Below the pieces are notes generated by a model. It had not been told where the DNA came from. It ran no database searches and worked only from the letters and a program-made list of their open reading frames with translations. Positions 62,468 to 64,000 of a DNA stretch of 64,000 nucleotides are shown here, one piece after another. Position numbers and translations under genes: made by a program. The stretch comes from Miltoncostaea sp963770865 (lineage in GTDB: Bacteria > Actinomycetota > Thermoleophilia > Miltoncostaeales > Miltoncostaeaceae), in contig CAVYRD010000002.1 in assembly GCA_963770865.1 (NCBI GenBank), positions 175,381 through 239,380 of the forward strand. The letters are read 5' to 3'. Every line of letters begins with the position of its first letter. Within the stretch, counting starts at the first letter, position 1.

Positions 62468-63320
62468 CCATCGGCGCCTCCAGGCGCGCCTTCACGGTCG
62501 TCTCAAGCTGGTTGGCCCGCCACGGGCGAGGGCCTCGGGGCTCGCCCCGTTCGGAGGCTGGCCGGGCGGCGCAGCCCTGGTGCCAGTCCATCGCGTGCAG
62601 GACTCCGCCCTCCGGGCGGCCGGCAGGCCCGCGGCGCGCGCCGCGTCGGAGACGATCTCGTGCGTCGCGACGTGGCCGAGCAGCCGCCCCTGGTGCGGCC
62701 GCTCGAACGTCGCGCCCAGCCGGAACGCCCGGGCATGAGCCGACATTGTCGACCGGCGGCGGCGAGCAGCAGGTCGAGTCCACCCGCGGGTGCCGCACCG
62801 ACAGCGCCTGCACCACCGACGCCACGCCCACGGTGTGCTCCACCAGCCCGCCGAGGTAGGGCGTGGTGGCCCGAGCGGATTGCTGGGCGCATTGCTCGCC
62901 GGGCGCGCGCCAGGTCAGTCAGTCCCCGGTGAGGATCCCCAACACGGCCCGCAGCCCCGGGTCGGCCACCTCGTCGGCCAGGTGCAGGACGAAGCCGAAC
63001 AGCTCGTCGGGGTCGCGGTGCGAGCGCGGCAGCAGCTCCTGCGCCTCGACCTCGTCGGCGGCCGGGCGCAGGTGGCTGACCACGATGCTGGTGCGCCCCT
63101 CGCGCTCCGACACGCGGCCGGTCGCGCGGATGCGGTCGCCTTCGGCGAACTGCTCGCCGAAGAAGTCGGCCTCGTCGAAGACCATGGCCGCCGACCCCGG
63201 TCGCGTCGGCCAGCGTCAGCACCAGGAAGGGCCGCCCTGGCGCGACAGGCGGCGCTCCTTGCGCCGCACGGCGAACACGCCCTCGACGGCCCCGCCCGGG
63301 GCGAGCGACGCGATCGTCAT
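62460..63320 (-). pseudogene. YhaM-type 3'-5' exoribonuclease (OB-fold plus HD domain), multiple frame breaks
   Basis: ATG 63320 overlaps the nuclease gene stop (ATGA). Fragments in order: GAVEGVFAVRRKERRLSRQG, PFLVLTLADATG, then an OB-fold (FFGEQFAEGDRIRATGRVSE). HD-domain pieces LGGLVEHTVGVASVVQAL and LLGHVATHEIVSDAA follow, ending in ANQLETTVKARLEAPMDG. The order OB-fold then HD matches YhaM/Cbf1. Four or more indels are needed, and the metal-binding HD pair cannot be seen cleanly. Confidence 0.65.
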
Positions 63321-64000
63321 CGGTCCTGCGTCGGGCAGATGCGGGCGAAGTCGCGCGTGCGGCATGCCCACGAGGTGCGCAGCAGGAAGGCCCCGGCCGC
63401 GATCCCCTCGGCCGCGTCGCGCACGGCCTCGACCACCCCGGCGTCGTCGGCCGCGTCGGGGTGCGCGCCGCGGGTGTCGCCGTCGAGGATGTGGACAGCG
63501 GCCGCACGCGCGGCTCGATGCTCCACGCCTCGCGGGCGCCCAGCATGTAGATGCGCGGGGGCGAGGGGTACGCCATCGCCGTCGCCGCGGGCGCCCGCCG
63601 TGGGCGGCTTGCCGGTCTTGTAGTCGATCAGCTGATGGCCGCCCGCCGGGTGGGCGTCGATGCGGTCGATGCGCCCGTGCACCCGGTGCGGTCCCACGCT
63701 CAGGGTGAAGGCGCGCTCCACGGCGACCGGCCGCGTGCGGCTGCGCGCACCAGCCGCTCGTGGTAGTCGGGGAAGCGCTCGCGGGCGCGGCTGAGCGCCT
63801 GACGCCCCTCGGCCGTGCCGTCCACGCCCTCGCGCTTCAGGGCCGCGGCGAAGCGGCGGACCAGTCCCTGCCGTCGCCGCCGGTGCCGCCGGCCGGTGAG
63901 ATGGGCCTCGAGCGCGGAGTGGGCGGCCGCGCCGAATAGACGTAACGCTGGCGGCGCGGCCTCGATCGACCATCGCGAAGCGGTAGCGCAGCGGGCAGCC
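63317..64000 (-). pseudogene. C-terminal part of a RecB-family (PD-(D/E)XK) nuclease, 5' end outside window, frame breaks
   Basis: Nuclease motifs GRIDRIDAHPAGG and LIDYKTGKPPT are the D...(D/E)xK core. Other-frame pieces IYMLGAREAWSIEP and VHILDGDTRGAHPD follow, then AEGIAAGAFLLRTSWACRTRDFARICPTQDR-like sequence whose cysteines resemble the iron-sulfur end of such nucleases. The family is usually fused to UvrD-type helicases in actinobacteria; the helicase part would lie to the right of the window. Several indels present. Confidence 0.65.

Overview
The window is very GC-rich, tightly packed bacterial DNA. Stop and start codons overlap repeatedly (ATGA, GTGA), GTG starts are frequent, and no unannotated gap exceeds about 250 bases. 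The gene set suggests a deep-branching Actinomycetota, probably Thermoleophilia/Solirubrobacterales: a CysO-CysM-Mec sulfur operon, DUF1385/RidA/DUF3107-size neighbours, a full-length DhaM-HPr-EI fusion, and secreted actinobacterial-type proteins. This taxonomic call is inference from gene content; there is no rRNA gene in the window.

Layout. 0-7 kb: a methyltransferase cut by the window edge, small hypotheticals, a cysteine-less DksA relative, a Vps62-like exported protein, and a minus-strand set (SHOCT protein, YihY/BrkB, a 38-aa ORF, a K+ channel). 7-10.5 kb: two tandem secreted glycoside-hydrolase-like proteins, each preceded by a motif resembling a FliA/WhiG (sigma-28) promoter. 10.5-12 kb: tRNA-Val and tRNA-Asp, a CPBP protease, then a second copy of the tRNA-Asp 3' half joined to the last codons of a deleted oligopeptide permease. 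12-15.4 kb: two oligopeptide ABC ATPases and the phospholipid genes pgsA-plsY. 15.5-26.2 kb: a glycerol/dihydroxyacetone operon, glpF-dhaK-dhaL-glpK-glpA-glpB-glpC-dhaM(HPr-EI). It takes glycerol in, converts it through G3P to DHAP, and phosphorylates DHA with PEP as donor. 26-39 kb: epimerase, phosphoesterase, fabI, CopCD, malate synthase, SixA, PPK2, MarR, citrate synthase and an NYN-LOTUS protein. 39-42.6 kb: sulfur-carrier cysteine synthesis (rhodanese-ThiF protein, CysO, CysM, Mec) ending in a lipoprotein. 42.6-47.2 kb: zinc-ribbon protein, Fsr-like MFS transporter, RarA, YqeY, DUF427. 47.2-49.9 kb: an IS481-type element with an IS110-type element inserted inside its transposase. 49.9-59.5 kb: subtilase and a long plus-strand operon (ThyX-like, RidA, DUF1385, YcnI-like, nicotinate phosphoribosyltransferase, methylmalonyl-CoA epimerase-like, YchF-like), then a convergent homocysteine S-methyltransferase. 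59.6-64 kb: vWA protein, trypsin-like protease, YhaM-like nuclease, and the C-terminus of a RecB-type nuclease.

Single-base frame breaks occur in otherwise well-preserved genes (positions near 1322, 23472, 34341, 49200, 60960-61012) and become dense to the right of about 61.7 kb. Part of this may be consensus error in the assembly rather than gene decay. Read-level checking would decide.

The most notable observations are: the nested IS pair with a probable bridge-RNA region; a perfectly spaced Shine-Dalgarno in front of an ATA codon at glpA; CysO with four residues after its Gly-Gly; a tRNA-Asp 3'-half repeat next to an amputated peptide-transport operon; and a duplicated double palindrome around a 73-aa ORF beside an Fsr-type efflux gene.
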